DNA of 64,000 nt from Roseiarcus sp963776665 (GTDB lineage: Bacteria; Pseudomonadota; Alphaproteobacteria; Rhizobiales; Beijerinckiaceae): NCBI GenBank assembly GCA_963776665.1, contig CAVZNQ010000014.1, positions 41,981-105,980 on the forward strand. The letters are read 5' to 3'. Shown here piece by piece: positions 35,639 to 44,714 of the stretch. Within the stretch, counting starts at the first letter, position 1; the number at the start of each line of letters is the position of its first letter. The position numbers were made by a program, and so were the translations under genes. Under the pieces are notes generated by a model. It was not told where the DNA came from. It did no database searches and saw only the letters and a list, made by a program, of their open reading frames with translations.

Positions 35639-38600
35639 ATGTACAAGGGCATCTCCGCCCCTTTCATTCACCGTCCGATCGCGACCACGCTCCTCATGGT
35701 CGCGGTGCTTCTGGTCGGCCTGGTCGCCTTCCCGTCGCTTCCGGTCGCGCCCCTGCCGCAGGTCGACTTTCCGACCATCACCGTCGCGGCTTCGCTGCCC
35801 GGCGCCTCACCCGAGACGATGGCGACCTCGGTCGCCCAGCCGCTCGAACGGCAGATTGCGCAAATTCCGGGCGTGTCGCAGATGACGTCGACAAGCGCGC
35901 TCGGCTCGACCGCGATCACGGTCCAGTTCGATCTCAACCGCAACATCGACGCCGCCGCCAACGACATCCAGGCTGCGATCAACGCCGCTTCCGGGCAATT
36001 GCCGAAGGATCTGCCGAGCCCGCCGACCTACCGCAAGGTCAATCCCTCCGACACGCCGATCCTCATCCTGTCCGTTCAGTCGGACGTCGCGCCCATCATC
36101 GAGGTCGATGACGCAGCCGAGAATGTTCTGGCGCAGCACCTCAGCCAGATCTCAGGCGTTTCTCTCGTGCGCGTCGGCGGCCAGCAGACCCCCGCCATCC
36201 GCATCCAGGTCGATCCGGCGAAGCTCGTCGAAAAGGGCCTGCAGCTCGAGGACGTGCGGGCGCAGATCGGCATCGCCACCGAGGACAGCCCGAAAGGCGC
36301 GCTGATCGGGCCGAAACAGACCTTCACGATCCAGGACAACGACCAGCTGACCGATCCGAAGGCCTGGAACGACGTCATCATCGCCTACCGCAACGGGGCG
36401 CCGGTCCGGGTGCGCGACATCGGCCAAGCTGTCGCGGGACCGCAGGACGCGACCCAGGCCGCCTGGAGCAACGGCAAGCGCAGCGTCTTTCTCGTCGTGT
36501 TCAAGATCCCCGGCGCGAACGTGATCACGACGGTCGAGGCGATCAAGCGCACGCTTACAACGCTTCAGGCGTCGATCCCGCCGACCATCCACGTCAGCAT
36601 TCTCTCCGATCGCACCACCACCATTCGCGCTTCCCTGCGCGACGTCGAGTTCACTCTCGCGCTCACCGTCGCCCTGGTGGTGATGGTGATCTTCGTTTTC
36701 TTGCGCAGCCTTTGGGCCACCATCATTCCGAGCGTGACCGTTCCGCTCGCCCTCCTCGGCGCCTGCGCGCTGATGTGGGCGGCCGGCTACAGTCTCGACA
36801 ATCTTTCGCTCATGGCGTTCACCATCTCGGTCGGATTCGTCGTCGACGACGCGATCGTGATGCTCGAGAACATCACCCGCCATATCGAGGAGGGTGAAAA
36901 GCCGTTTCAGGCGGCGCTCAAAGGCTCGGCCGAGATCGGCTTCACCATCATCTCGATTTCGGTGTCGCTGGTCGCGGTGCTCATCCCGCTCCTGATGATG
37001 AGCGGCATCATCGGCCGCCTGTTCCGCGAATTCGCGGTCACGATCGCAATGACGATCTTCGTCTCGGCGGTCGTTTCGCTGACGCTGACCCCGATGATGG
37101 CCTCGCGCTTCCTCAAGAGCCACGACGAGGAGCGTCACGGCCGGCTCTATAACCTCAGCGAGAGAGGGTTTGCCGCGCTTGCCAACGGCTATCAGCGGGG
37201 CATCGATTTCGTGCTCCGCCACCGCTTCGCGACGCTCATGACGTTCTTCGCCACGGTGATCGCCACCGGCTATCTGTTCGTCGTCATTCCCAAAGGGTTC
37301 TTTCCGCAGCAGGACACCGGCATTCTGTTTGGAACGACCGAGGCCGGACAGGACGTCTCGTTCCACGACATGTACCGCCTGCAACAGGAGGCCGGGAAGA
37401 TCGTGATGGACGACCCCGCCGTCGACACGATGGCGATGGGCCTGGGCGTGGGCGTCGGCAACGCGGCGCAGAACAACGGCCGCATGTTCATCTCGCTCAA
37501 GCCGCGCGAAGACCGCGACGTCGATGCGTTTCAGGTGATCGCCCGATTGCGACCGAAGCTGGCGACAATTCCGGGAATGCGCGTCTACCTGCAAGCGGCG
37601 CAGGACGTGACCGTCGGCGCTCGCGCCGCCAAGACGCAATTCCAATACACGCTGCAGGACGCCAATTTCGATGAGCTCAACGCCTGGTCGGTCAAGATCC
37701 TCGAGAAGCTTCAGTCGCTGCCCGAATTGCGCGACGTCGCGACCGACCAGCAGAATTCAGGCACGACGCTCACCCTCAAGATCGACCGCGACATGGCCTC
37801 GCGCTATGGAATCCAGCCCCAGCTCATCGACGACACGCTCTATGACGCTTTCGGCCAGCGCCAGGTCACCCAGTACTTTACCCAGGTGAACACCTACTAC
37901 GTTATCGAGGAAGTGTTGCCCTCGCTGCTCGGCGATCCCGCCACCCTCGACAAGATCTACATCCGTTCGCCGACGACCAGTCAGATGGTGCCGGTCAGCG
38001 CCTTCGCCAAATGGACGACCGCTCCGGTCGCGCCGCTCTCGATCAGCCATCAGGGGCAGTTCCCGGCGATCACGATCAGCTTCAACCTCGCGCAGGGGGT
38101 CGCGCTCGGCGCCGCGACCGATGCGGTCCAGCGCGCCATGCAGCAACTGCAATTGCCGCAGGGCCTGACGACGACTTTCCAAGGCAACGCGCAGGCGTTC
38201 CAGGATTCGCTGACTAGCGTGCCGCTCCTGATTCTCGCGGCGCTTATCTGCGTCTATCTGATCCTCGGCGTGCTCTATGAGAGTTTCGTTCACCCGCTCA
38301 CGATCCTGTCGACGCTGCCGTCGGCGGGCCTGGGCGCGCTCGCGACGCTCATGCTGTTCGGCTACGAATTCAGCCTCGTCGCCCTCATCGGCACCATTCT
38401 CCTGATCGGCATCGTCAAGAAGAACGGCATCATGATGGTCGACTTCGCCATCTCCGCCGAGCGCGACGAGGGCCTCTCGCCCCTCGAGGCGATCCGCAAG
38501 GCGGCGCTGCTCAGGTTCCGTCCGATCATGATGACGACGATGGCGGCGCTGCTCGGCGGCGTGCCCCTGATGCTGAGCCACGGCACCGGGTCGGAGCTGC

Positions 38601-38797
38601 GCCAGCCGCTCGGCTATACGATGGTCGGCGGCCTGATCGTCAGCCAGGCGCTGACCCTGTTCACGACCCCGGTGATCTATCTCTATCTCGGGCAGCTGTC
38701 GCGGCGCCTGAGCGGCAAGGCGAAGGTCAAGCCGGCTGCGCCTGAGGTCCAGCCCGAGCCGGCCTGGGTCCCCGAAAAGGCCCGGGCGGCGGAGTGA
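35639..38797 (+). CDS. RND efflux permease (MdtB/MdtC-type)
   Basis: 1052 residues, full-length HAE1 pump of the inner membrane. N-terminus FIHRPIATTLLMVAVLLVGLVAFPSLPVAPLPQVDFPTI; TM4 carries GFVVDDAIVMLENI with the proton-relay aspartates; the second half shows GFFPQQDTGILFGTTEAG and GIVKKNGIMMVDFAI. It forms a two-gene operon with the adaptor 3 bases upstream. Unlike the pump at 13.7 kb there is no adjacent regulator; no outer-membrane channel gene is beside it. Confidence 0.92.
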   Translation: MYKGISAPFIHRPIATTLLMVAVLLVGLVAFPSLPVAPLPQVDFPTITVAASLPGASPETMATSVAQPLERQIAQIPGVSQMTSTSALGSTAITVQFDLNRNIDAAANDIQAAINAASGQLPKDLPSPPTYRKVNPSDTPILILSVQSDVAPIIEVDDAAENVLAQHLSQISGVSLVRVGGQQTPAIRIQVDPAKLVEKGLQLEDVRAQIGIATEDSPKGALIGPKQTFTIQDNDQLTDPKAWNDVIIAYRNGAPVRVRDIGQAVAGPQDATQAAWSNGKRSVFLVVFKIPGANVITTVEAIKRTLTTLQASIPPTIHVSILSDRTTTIRASLRDVEFTLALTVALVVMVIFVFLRSLWATIIPSVTVPLALLGACALMWAAGYSLDNLSLMAFTISVGFVVDDAIVMLENITRHIEEGEKPFQAALKGSAEIGFTIISISVSLVAVLIPLLMMSGIIGRLFREFAVTIAMTIFVSAVVSLTLTPMMASRFLKSHDEERHGRLYNLSERGFAALANGYQRGIDFVLRHRFATLMTFFATVIATGYLFVVIPKGFFPQQDTGILFGTTEAGQDVSFHDMYRLQQEAGKIVMDDPAVDTMAMGLGVGVGNAAQNNGRMFISLKPREDRDVDAFQVIARLRPKLATIPGMRVYLQAAQDVTVGARAAKTQFQYTLQDANFDELNAWSVKILEKLQSLPELRDVATDQQNSGTTLTLKIDRDMASRYGIQPQLIDDTLYDAFGQRQVTQYFTQVNTYYVIEEVLPSLLGDPATLDKIYIRSPTTSQMVPVSAFAKWTTAPVAPLSISHQGQFPAITISFNLAQGVALGAATDAVQRAMQQLQLPQGLTTTFQGNAQAFQDSLTSVPLLILAALICVYLILGVLYESFVHPLTILSTLPSAGLGALATLMLFGYEFSLVALIGTILLIGIVKKNGIMMVDFAISAERDEGLSPLEAIRKAALLRFRPIMMTTMAALLGGVPLMLSHGTGSELRQPLGYTMVGGLIVSQALTLFTTPVIYLYLGQLSRRLSGKAKVKPAAPEVQPEPAWVPEKARAAE

Positions 38798-38880
38798 GGC
38801 GAACGCCGGGCGCGTCGCCGGCGCAATCGGATACGCTCTGTCCCCCAACCGGCGCCTCGAACCAGGCAAGGAGACGGCGA

Positions 38881-39414
38881 ATGACGGACCCCGCACGCGC
38901 GACCTCGCCTATCCCGCCCGACGACCCCGCCCGTCAATTGACGGTCGCCGACCCTGACGGCGCCGAACTGCGGCATGTCTCGGTCGCCGGGGGCACGTAC
39001 ACGATCCTGGTGTCGGGCGCGGACACCGCCGGGCGCTATTGCCTGATCGACATGCTGGTGCCGAACGGCGGCGGGCCGCCCGCTCATCGTCACGATTTCG
39101 AGGAGATGTTCACCCTGCTCGAAGGCGAGCTCGAGTTCACCTTCCGCGACAAGGCCCAAACCGTTCGCGCCGGGTCGACCCTCAATATTCCAGCCAACGC
39201 GCCGCACATGTTCAGGAACACCTCCGGCAAGATGGCCCGGATGCTGTGCCTGTGCGCGCCGGCGGGACAGGACGAGTTCTTCGCGGCGGTCGGTTTCCCG
39301 GTCGAGGGCCGCACCTCGCCGCCGCCGAAGGCAAGCGAGGCCGAGGTCGCCGAGAAGCGCAAACTCATGGCGGCGCTGCTGCCCAAATACCGGACGGAAA
39401 TAATCGGGCCGTGA
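38881..39414 (+). CDS. cupin domain protein
   Basis: 177 residues. Cupin motif 1 is GGPPAHRHDFEEMFTLLEGELEF (metal ligands His, His, Glu) and motif 2 is AGSTLNIPANAPHMFRN (His). A conserved tail AGQDEFFAAVGFPVEGRT is typical of a quercetin-dioxygenase-like subgroup. Substrate unknown. ATG at 38881 follows AAGGAGAC. It stands 83 bases after the RND pump on the same strand, perhaps in the same transcript. Confidence 0.85.
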   Translation: MTDPARATSPIPPDDPARQLTVADPDGAELRHVSVAGGTYTILVSGADTAGRYCLIDMLVPNGGGPPAHRHDFEEMFTLLEGELEFTFRDKAQTVRAGSTLNIPANAPHMFRNTSGKMARMLCLCAPAGQDEFFAAVGFPVEGRTSPPPKASEAEVAEKRKLMAALLPKYRTEIIGP

Positions 39415-39489
39415 CGCGCCCCGCGCATGAGCTCAAGTCCGCGGCCCCGTCGTGATCGGCGCGTTGCTTATGCGGGTCTTGGCGCGCGA

Positions 39490-40314
39490 TCAATCGGATA
39501 TGAGCCCCGAGTCGCCAACCTTGACAGCCGATACGCCCTCGATTTCGCACAGTTTGTCCACCAACCTGGCGATGGATCGGCCGCCTCGCAGCTCGAGAAC
39601 AACGGTGACCGTGCCCTTTGACGCGACGGGCGCATCGTCGCTTGGCTCAAGGACGGCCACGGTCGCGTAGGCGGCCTCCCTTGCATGGCTTTTGCCCGAT
39701 TGCTTGCCTCGGCGGTCTCGGCCAAGGCCGCCGTCGCGCTCGACTTGGACCCCGGTGACGGCAAAGTCCTGCTGGGTGCAGACCGCGAGAATGTCGCGCA
39801 ATATGCCTCGGCCGTCGGGATAGGAGACTTGAAGCGAGGTCGGCGCCCACCGCGATTTCGGGAGCTGCCGCTCGAGCAGCGGAAACCCGAAGACGACGAC
39901 GAAATTGGCGAAAGTCACTGCTATCGCCAACAGCGGGAGTCCGGCTCCGCAGGCCATGCCGACCGCCGCAGTCACCCATATCGTAGTGGCGGTGGTAAGG
40001 CCGCGTACGAGATCCTTGCGAACGAAGATGACGCCGCCGCCAATGAAGCCGATGCCGGAGACGATCTGAGCGGCCATGCGCGAAGGATCCAGAACAACCC
40101 GGCCATCGGCCAGGATGTTGGTAAAGCCGTATTTCGAAATCAGGACGATGAGTGCTGAGGCCAGGCCGACCAGTGTGTAGGTCCTGAGTCCGGCGCTCTT
40201 CTGTCTGACTTCGCGCTCAAGGCCGATCAGGGCCGACAAGACCAGCGCGAGGCTTAGTTCCGCGAACTGCAACCACCCTTGGCCGGCCGGCTCAGCAAGA
40301 AGCATGCGCGACAT
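39490..40314 (-). CDS. MgtC/SapB family membrane protein
   Basis: 274 residues. The N-terminal half is the five-helix MgtC domain: ALVLSALIGLEREVRQKSAGLRTYTLVGLASALIVLIS, RMAAQIVSGIGFIGGGVIF (family signature) and GLTTATTIWVTAAVGMACGAG. The soluble C-terminal half resembles an ACT-like domain. MgtC proteins influence growth at low Mg and, in some species, F-ATPase activity and virulence. Starts at 40314 and 40305 are both possible. No Mg-sensing leader is recognised upstream. Confidence 0.87.
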   Translation of the reverse strand: MSRMLLAEPAGQGWLQFAELSLALVLSALIGLEREVRQKSAGLRTYTLVGLASALIVLISKYGFTNILADGRVVLDPSRMAAQIVSGIGFIGGGVIFVRKDLVRGLTTATTIWVTAAVGMACGAGLPLLAIAVTFANFVVVFGFPLLERQLPKSRWAPTSLQVSYPDGRGILRDILAVCTQQDFAVTGVQVERDGGLGRDRRGKQSGKSHAREAAYATVAVLEPSDDAPVASKGTVTVVLELRGGRSIARLVDKLCEIEGVSAVKVGDSGLISD

Positions 40315-40555
40315 GATCCCGTCTGGACTCCGTTCGATCGTGACGACGACTTAAATGGAATCATGCCAAAAATCACCGAGCTTTACGAATCAAGACCGCG
40401 CCGAGGCGCCGCCCGGACTGCGTGGAAGCAAGCCTTTGCGAACCGAGGAGGACGAGGCGTTGCTCGACGCTTTGCGAGGATCGCCGCCCAGCCGGGGCAG
40501 ATTCACGGGACCGCACGCTGCCGCGATCCCCTTTCACGGTTCCGCTGGAGCGGCG

Positions 40556-41032
40556 TCAGCCGCCGAGGTCTCTGGCGATCCAGAACGCCAGCGCCTGCGT
40601 GAGCGCAGAGACGCGATAGTGATTGGATTGCTCGATCATTGTCTGATCGACGGGAGACGACGCATAGCTGCTCGTCGCTCTGACCGGCCATTGCACGCCG
40701 TTGATCATCGCCACGCCCTGGATGTTGTCCGGCGACGAGCCGCCGTGGATGGTGGCGCCGGTGTTCGGTCCGAGCGTGAGATAGTCGATCCTGATGGTCA
40801 GCGTGCCGCCTTTCGGCGTCAGGCGGCCGGCCAGCGCCTGCGCGAGCCGGCGCGGAAGGTCCTGCTCGACCCAGCTCGCAGTCGGGTCGCCAGCGTTGGC
40901 GCGCAGAGGCGCGACGTCGACCCGGATGTTGCGCACCGCCTGGCCCGACTGGGCGAGCGCAGCATGACCCGCGACAGCCAGCGCGCCGCAAGCCGCAATC
41001 ACGGCGCGCCGAGTCAATGTTTGGCCGAACAT
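40556..41032 (-). CDS. small secreted hypothetical protein
   Basis: 158 residues. The signal peptide TRRAVIAACGALAVAGHAALAQ has a paired-Arg start that could direct Tat or Sec export. The mature part is a compact alpha/beta stretch (IRVDVAPLRANAGDPTASWVEQDLPRRLAQALAG, LTIRIDYLTLGPNTGATIHGG, ALTQALAFWIARDLGG). No family recognised. Start at 41032 follows GGAGAA; an upstream in-frame start at 41182 would place the signal inside the protein. Confidence 0.65.
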   Translation of the reverse strand: MFGQTLTRRAVIAACGALAVAGHAALAQSGQAVRNIRVDVAPLRANAGDPTASWVEQDLPRRLAQALAGRLTPKGGTLTIRIDYLTLGPNTGATIHGGSSPDNIQGVAMINGVQWPVRATSSYASSPVDQTMIEQSNHYRVSALTQALAFWIARDLGG

Positions 41033-41137
41033 GATGCAATTCTCCAATGGCGCGCCCCGCGCCTGACGCGGACGAGGGCGGCGCCCGGCCCTGATGATAC
41101 GTCGCAGCCCCGGCCGAAGTTTCGTTCGGCGCGTCAC

Positions 41138-41166
41138 AAGAAAGAACCGCCCGGTTTTCGGGCGGC
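41138..41166 (-). terminator. Rho-independent-type hairpin
   Basis: On the minus strand CCGCCCG, loop AAAAC, CGGGCGG is followed by TTCTTTCTT. It lies between the isochorismatase-like gene and the secreted protein gene, so it may end the yggT-mch operon transcript about 490 bases after its last stop. Confidence 0.55.
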
Positions 41167-41527
41167 TCTCCTCAAGCTGCAATCAACGCTTCAGCGAATG
41201 GATTTATTCGCCCGACAGACGAAAATTGCGGATGCCGGTCGGGAAATGGACGCCACAATGGGCCGTAAGGAGCGGTAAGGGGTCGTCCAGGGGGCGGGGG
41301 GTGGCGATAAGCAGAAAGTTCAGCAAATATTTGCGATAATTAGAATTACGTGCTACTGTGCCCGATCGGATCTCGGGTCGCCCTCCGTGCGGATGACGGA
41401 CGCTCGCGCCTCTCGCTATTTGAAAAATCGATGGCTTGTTGCTTGTCGCTCGGAGATCGGGTGGATCGCCAGGTGTCGGATCGCGCTATAAGCCTTTGCA
41501 ACTACGAAAGATTCTGCGCCCGCTTCG

Positions 41528-41615
41528 ATTTGGTTTTCCTTCCCGGAGCCTTTGTTTTCCTTCCGCCCGGGCTTTGTTTTCCTTCCGCCGGACCTTTGTT
41601 TTCCTTCCATGGATT
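41528..41615. repeat. four tandem copies of a 22-base unit
   Basis: The unit is close to CTTTGTTTTCCTTCCGCC plus four variable bases. Copies start at about 41528, 41550, 41572 and 41594, the two middle ones nearly identical and the outer ones diverged. Pyrimidine-rich on the plus strand; not coding as far as can be seen. Confidence 0.75.
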
Positions 41616-41654
41616 TTGCAATCCTTCCGGCCTAACCGACGGTCGCAATCGCGA

Positions 41655-42254
41655 TCAGGTCTTGGCCGCCGCCCGCCGCTGGCGCGCCTTCGCCACCGAT
41701 GCCGCGAGCAGCGTCGTCGCGGCGTCGACCACGCTCGCATACTCGCCTTGGAGATGCGCCAGCGAGAGCGCGTGGACGTCGTCGGCGAGCCACCGCCGGC
41801 CGCGAAGATCGATCTTGTCGACCGCCCAGCAGGCGTCGCCGACGACGAAGACCTGATAGCCGAGATTGCCGGCATGACGCGCGGTCGCCTCGACCGAGTT
41901 CGGCGTCAGCACGCCGCAGATGACCAGCGTCGTCGCGCCGAGTTCATCGAGCAGACCTTCGAGACCAGTGCCGATGAAGGCGCTGTTCGCGTTCTTGCCG
42001 ACCACCGGTTCGCCCTCAAGCGGCGCGGCGCAAGGCTTGAAACGATGACCCGGTCTCTCCGGCGCATAGGGTGAGTCGGGCTCGACCGAATCGTGGCGGA
42101 TATGGACGAGCGGCAGCCTCTCAGCGCGCCAGGCGGCGATGAGCGCAGCGATGTTCGCTTCGGCGCCAGGATTGTTGCGTGCGCCAAACCGCGGGTCGTC
42201 GATCGCTTCCTGCATGTCGACGATCATAAGAACGGCATCCGCCGGCAAGCGCAT
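41655..42254 (-). CDS. isochorismatase-like hydrolase with Ser in place of the catalytic Cys
   Basis: 199 residues with the isochorismatase fold: Asp 13 (MIVDMQ), Lys 87 (VVGKNANSAF) and the elbow GVLTPNSVEATAR, where the usual nucleophilic Cys is Ser 120. The family contains both Cys amidases and Cys-less vinyl-ether hydrolases such as PhzD/EntB; a subgroup with N-S-V at this place is common in Alphaproteobacteria, so this is probably not a mutation. Reaction unknown. Start is 6 bases after the mch stop, last gene of yggT-mch-isochorismatase. Confidence 0.82.
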   Translation of the reverse strand: MRLPADAVLMIVDMQEAIDDPRFGARNNPGAEANIAALIAAWRAERLPLVHIRHDSVEPDSPYAPERPGHRFKPCAAPLEGEPVVGKNANSAFIGTGLEGLLDELGATTLVICGVLTPNSVEATARHAGNLGYQVFVVGDACWAVDKIDLRGRRWLADDVHALSLAHLQGEYASVVDAATTLLAASVAKARQRRAAAKT

Positions 42255-42260
42255 CGAGCG

Positions 42261-43328
42261 TCACGCTCGTCGCGGCGCAAGCGCCCAATAGTCGAGCTCG
42301 AGCACCACATGCGGCTCATAGCCGTCGCCCTCGCGCAAAGGGAAGTCGGCGCAGGGGCGGTTCTTGGCCGCGACGGTGCGCAGTCTCAGCGCCCCGACGT
42401 CGTCGCGGCCAGGGAGCGCCGCCGTCTCGACCACCTCGCTCCAGGCGAACAAAGTGTCGCCCGCGAACAGCGGCGCGACATGCCGGCCGCCGTTGATTGC
42501 CGCGATATGAAAGGCGTTGGCGAGGCCGTTGAAGCTCAGCGCGCGCGCGAGCGAAATGACGTGGCCCCCATAGATCAGGCGCCGCCCGAAGCGTCCCTGC
42601 CCCTCGGTGAACTGGTTGAAATGCACTTTGGCGGTGTTCTGATAGAGGCGGGTCGCCATCTGGTGCTCGGCCTCCTCGACGGTAACTCCGTCGACATGAT
42701 CGATCCTCTCGCCCGGAGAATAGTCCTCGAATCGATGGGTCGAACCGCTGAGCGCGTCGTCGAATGCCGCGCGGTCTATCCGGGGACAGGCCCCACCGAA
42801 CTCGGCGGGGCCGACCGCCTCGGGGAGTTCGGGAACGTGGGTCTGAGGCGCAGCCGCAGCGGAGTCGCGCTTTCGCACCATCACCCAACGGACGTATTCG
42901 ATCACCGTCTCACCGCGCTGGTTGGACCCTTTCGACCGCACGTGGACGACGCCGCTCTGCTTGTTCGAGTTTTCCTTGAGCCCGATGACCTGCGACGCCG
43001 CCGACAACGTGTCGCCAGCAAACACCGGCTTCGAGAACCGGCAATCGGCGTAGCCGAGATTTGCAACCGCGTTGAGCGACACGTCAGGCACCGTCTTGCC
43101 GAACACGACATGGAAGGCGAGCAGATCGTCGATCGGGCTCGCCGGATAGCCGATGGCGCGCGCGAAAGTCTCGGCGCTTTGGGGCGCAAAGCGCATGCCG
43201 TAAAGCGCCGAATAGAGCGAGGCGTCGCCACTGGTTAGCGTATGGGGTGTGGGGTGATTGATCGTCTCGCCGAGGCGAAAGTCCTCGAAGAACCGACCCC
43301 CCGCTGTCTTGGCGCCGGACGCAGCCAT
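42261..43328 (-). CDS. mch: mesaconyl-C1-CoA hydratase (beta-methylmalyl-CoA dehydratase)
   Basis: 355 residues, two fused MaoC-type hot-dog domains, matching Mch of the ethylmalonyl-CoA pathway. Landmarks: GRFFEDFRLGETINHPTPHTLTSGDASLYSALYG at the N-terminus, FHVVFGKTVPDISL-type block (VPDVSLNAVANLGYADCRF), EYVRWVMVRKRD, then IDHVDGVTVEEAEHQMATRLYQNTAKVHFN and GRRLIYGGHVISLARALSFNGLANA. It hydrates mesaconyl-CoA to methylmalyl-CoA, which malyl-CoA lyase (gene at 3.9 kb) splits to glyoxylate and propionyl-CoA. It sits 6 bases from each operon neighbour. Confidence 0.93.
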   Translation of the reverse strand: MAASGAKTAGGRFFEDFRLGETINHPTPHTLTSGDASLYSALYGMRFAPQSAETFARAIGYPASPIDDLLAFHVVFGKTVPDVSLNAVANLGYADCRFSKPVFAGDTLSAASQVIGLKENSNKQSGVVHVRSKGSNQRGETVIEYVRWVMVRKRDSAAAAPQTHVPELPEAVGPAEFGGACPRIDRAAFDDALSGSTHRFEDYSPGERIDHVDGVTVEEAEHQMATRLYQNTAKVHFNQFTEGQGRFGRRLIYGGHVISLARALSFNGLANAFHIAAINGGRHVAPLFAGDTLFAWSEVVETAALPGRDDVGALRLRTVAAKNRPCADFPLREGDGYEPHVVLELDYWALAPRRA

Positions 43329-43334
43329 TCGGCC

Positions 43335-43625
43335 TCAGAACACAAAGGGATAGACGTAGTAGATGATGATCCGTTCGACCAGCATCACCGCCAACAAGAG
43401 GATGATCGGCGAAATGTCGATGCCGCCGGTGTTCGGCAGGAAGTTCCGGATTGGGCGTAAGAACGGCTCTGTCAGCGCGAGGAAGAGGTTCCACACCGAA
43501 CGGACGAAATCATTGCGAATGTTGACAACGCCGAACGCAATCAACCACGATAGAACCGCGCCGGCGACGATCACAAGCTTGTAAAGGTCAAGGGCGTAGA
43601 TGATAATGTCGAGGATCGCGCGCAT
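43335..43625 (-). CDS. YggT family membrane protein
   Basis: 96 residues, two membrane helices around a conserved loop: YKLVIVAGAVLSWLIAFGVVN, then LTEPFLRPIRNFLPNTGGIDISPIILLLAVMLVERII, the YggT signature. Linked in other bacteria to osmotic tolerance or cell-division-associated functions, unproven here. First gene of a tight minus-strand operon with mch. Confidence 0.9.
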   Translation of the reverse strand: MRAILDIIIYALDLYKLVIVAGAVLSWLIAFGVVNIRNDFVRSVWNLFLALTEPFLRPIRNFLPNTGGIDISPIILLLAVMLVERIIIYYVYPFVF

Positions 43626-43732
43626 GAATTCTTCCTAAACTTTGAAGCCCCTGCGATGCCGCGGAGCAGCCTCGATCCCCCGCGGCGACGCCGTTGACAC
43701 GGGTTGGACGCGCACGTAAACAGCCGCGCGAC

Positions 43733-43808
<76 letters not shown>

Positions 43809-44067
43809 GGAAGTCGGCGCAAACCGACGTGATTTCCCAGGGTCGGAAATAGTCCGACATTTCCGTGACCTGTGCGGATAGAGCCGGTCTCTGCTGCCGG
43901 ATTGCGCGGGTTGAGAGGACCTTTCTCGGCGCGTCGCGCCCAAAGTCTCTGGCCGCAAATTTCCGTTTCCAAGGCTGCTGTTTGCGCGAGGCCGTTCACT
44001 CGACCGTAGCCCTCGCGGCAGCGCGTCGAACTGCCGGTCGTACACAGCGCCAAACGGCCGGTCGTAC

Positions 44068-44345
44068 TTATGCGTGCGCCGGCGCCTCGAGCCCGAGCGC
44101 CCGCCATTGGTCTGGCCAGGCCATCGGAAGGTCGACGAGACGCTTGAGACCGAAGCCCCGCGGCAGGCGACCTTCGATCGCGGCCTTGACGATGTTCGGG
44201 GCAAGGAAGGCGAGCGACAGGGTCATCCGGATCGAACGGTCGGTCTTGCCCTCTCGCAAGGCGAGCGACTCCAAAGTCTGGTTGGATCGGACAGAAGTTC
44301 GTCGAGCCAGCGATGGGCGTCGCCAAGGGCATCGACGAGGATAAC
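44068..44345 (-). pseudogene. remnant of a large serine recombinase, C-terminus
   Basis: The last 68 codons read ALREGKTDRSIRMTLSLAFLAPNIVKAAIEGRLP...LKRLVDLPMAWPDQWRALG, close to the C-terminal end of alphaproteobacterial recombinase family proteins (resolvase plus recombinase domains). Just upstream, one frame off, DAHRWLDELLSDPT continues the same similarity. The catalytic N-terminus and the rest are missing. It lies about 260 bases from tRNA-Ala, a common setting for integrative elements. Confidence 0.6.
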
Positions 44346-44714
44346 AATCGATTCAAGACGTTATCAGAAATTGAGAGCTTTCGCGGCTTTATTCTAGCTA
44401 CCGGATAGCTACCTCCGCGGCTCGTTACCGCGGTGCCGGCCGCACAGACCGGCGGGAGGCTCGATGGACGCGTAATGGTCGCGGGAAAAAACGCGCCGAG
44501 GCCTTCAAAGGGGGCGGGGGGGGGGGCTTTGGCAGCCTTTCGTGGCCTGGAAGCCGTCTGTCAAACATGTGCCCCGACCGAACAGTAATAACATTAACGG
44601 TGTGTATGTTGATGGAAGCTCGATGCCCTACGCAGGCCTTTATAGCTTCACAATTGCAAAACAAAGTTCAGTTCGCTGGGGAGATGGTGGCTACGAAAGT
44701 ATGAGGAGAATCCG
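44346..44714. other. non-coding stretch with a poly-G tract
   Basis: No supported gene. It contains a G5-C-G11 tract at 44510-44526 and then AT-richer DNA from about 44570 to 44710. Confidence 0.4.
44510..44526. repeat. G-run (G5 C G11)
   Basis: A 17-base stretch of G interrupted by one C. Such a tract is prone to slippage and to sequencing error, and can form a G-quadruplex. Confidence 0.8.

Larger units (their letters stand above)
41033..41654. other. 620-base region without a supported gene
   Basis: Contains a hairpin terminator (41148-41166) and a 22-base tandem repeat (41528-41615). The short ORFs crossing it have no coding character. Confidence 0.5.

Noticed and set aside
36152..37645. 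Minus-strand open frame of 497 codons
   Set aside because: Antisense to the second RND permease, Glu/Arg/His-rich without any domain.
40315..40380. Magnesium-sensing leader upstream of the mgtC-like gene
   Set aside because: The space is too short and shows no recognisable paired structure.
40355..41278. Plus-strand open frame of 307 codons after mgtC
   Set aside because: Most of it is antisense to the secreted protein gene with a signal peptide; only the first 60 codons are free and they lack a ribosome site.
41528..41615. Possible CRISPR array
   Set aside because: The 22-base units follow one another without spacers, and no cas gene is present anywhere in the window.
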